5,645 bases of DNA from NCBI GenBank assembly GCA_013202635.1, contig JABMRO010000211.1:1-5645 (forward strand), in the 5' to 3' direction. Both the position numbers and the translations under genes were made by a program. Positions 5,535-5,645 of the stretch are shown piece after piece (position 1 is the first letter of the stretch; every line of letters begins with the position of its first letter). Origin of the DNA: Planctomycetota bacterium. GTDB taxonomy: Bacteria; Planctomycetota; Phycisphaerae; Sedimentisphaerales; Anaerobacaceae. The notes under the pieces are model-generated. The model saw nothing but the letters and a program-made list of their open reading frames with translations, was not told where the DNA came from and searched no databases.

Positions 5535-5645
5535 TTATAATCCGGGCGATGGTGCAGAGGCGGTCCAGTTGTCGGGGTCATTGCCGTAATCGGATGAGAC
5601 CTTGCGTGTAAGGGATTCGCCATCGCCGTCCGGGGCTGTCGGCCA
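5535..5645 (-). CDS. C-terminal end of a lamin-tail-domain-like protein (partial)
   Basis: The minus strand is open from the right edge to a TAA at 5537-5535, encoding the last 36 residues of a larger protein. The tail begins WPTAPDGDGESLTRK and continues with NDPDNWTASAPSPGL and stop. The pattern DGxGxSLxR ... DPxNWxAS.PSPG is what I know as the end of lamin tail domains (LTD) in secreted planctomycete proteins, often joined to CotH, dockerin or other extracellular modules. The domain's start and any other modules lie beyond the window. The stop codon is immediately next to the sulfatase TGA (5532-5534), with no base between. There is no C-terminal anchor after the domain. Confidence is high that it is coding and moderate for the domain name. 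Confidence 0.72.
   Translation of the reverse strand, partial: WPTAPDGDGESLTRKVSSDYGNDPDNWTASAPSPGL

Noticed and set aside
1..5645. CRISPR arrays, tRNA or rRNA genes, insertion sequences, phage or defence genes
   Set aside because: No regularly spaced repeats, tRNA-like cloverleaf, transposase motifs or terminal inverted repeats were seen on either strand.

Overview
The window looks like chromosomal DNA from a PVC-group bacterium, most likely a planctomycete of the Phycisphaerae/Sedimentisphaerales type. This is inferred from protein style, since no marker gene is present. The supporting features are a pseudopilin with the FTLIELLVVIAIIA start and a CxxNLK...MYADDND stretch, a WRGP-type PQQ-like beta-propeller secretory protein, a Tat-type lipoprotein sulfatase, a Gfo/Idh/MocA oxidoreductase, and the end of what appears to be a lamin-tail-domain protein. 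All of these are common in polysaccharide-degrading planctomycetes.

Layout: positions 1-330 hold no convincing gene on either strand. They contain a perfect 18-bp palindrome (211-228) that matches the TACAnnTGTA core of BlaI/CopY-type operators and lies just downstream of a -10-like TATAAAAT. A strong Shine-Dalgarno on the minus strand at the very left edge suggests a divergent gene starting just outside. Four plus-strand genes follow: a Gfo/Idh/MocA oxidoreductase (331-1569), a secreted PQQ-like propeller protein (1762-3006), a type IV pseudopilin-like protein (3123-3971) and a sulfatase (4071-5534). The last 111 bases encode the C-terminus of a minus-strand gene whose stop codon directly abuts the sulfatase stop.

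The four genes are separated by about 100-190 bases, and candidate sigma70-like promoters can be seen before the second, third and fourth. They therefore look like a functional neighbourhood rather than one tight operon. A plausible joint role is use of a sulfated glycan or related sulfated compound: the sulfatase desulfates it in the periplasm or at the membrane, the oxidoreductase handles a released sugar or cyclitol in the cytoplasm, and the pseudopilin and propeller protein work in the envelope. This is inference; no glycoside hydrolase, transporter or formylglycine-generating enzyme is in the window.

The most unusual feature is the start of the propeller gene. Its Shine-Dalgarno and complete signal peptide point to an ATC codon at 1762, whereas the first ATG (1801) would cut the signal peptide in half. 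I found no clearly new multi-gene system. The main leads are the ATC start, the operator-like palindrome, a promoter motif shared by two genes, and the zero-gap convergent partial gene at the right edge.
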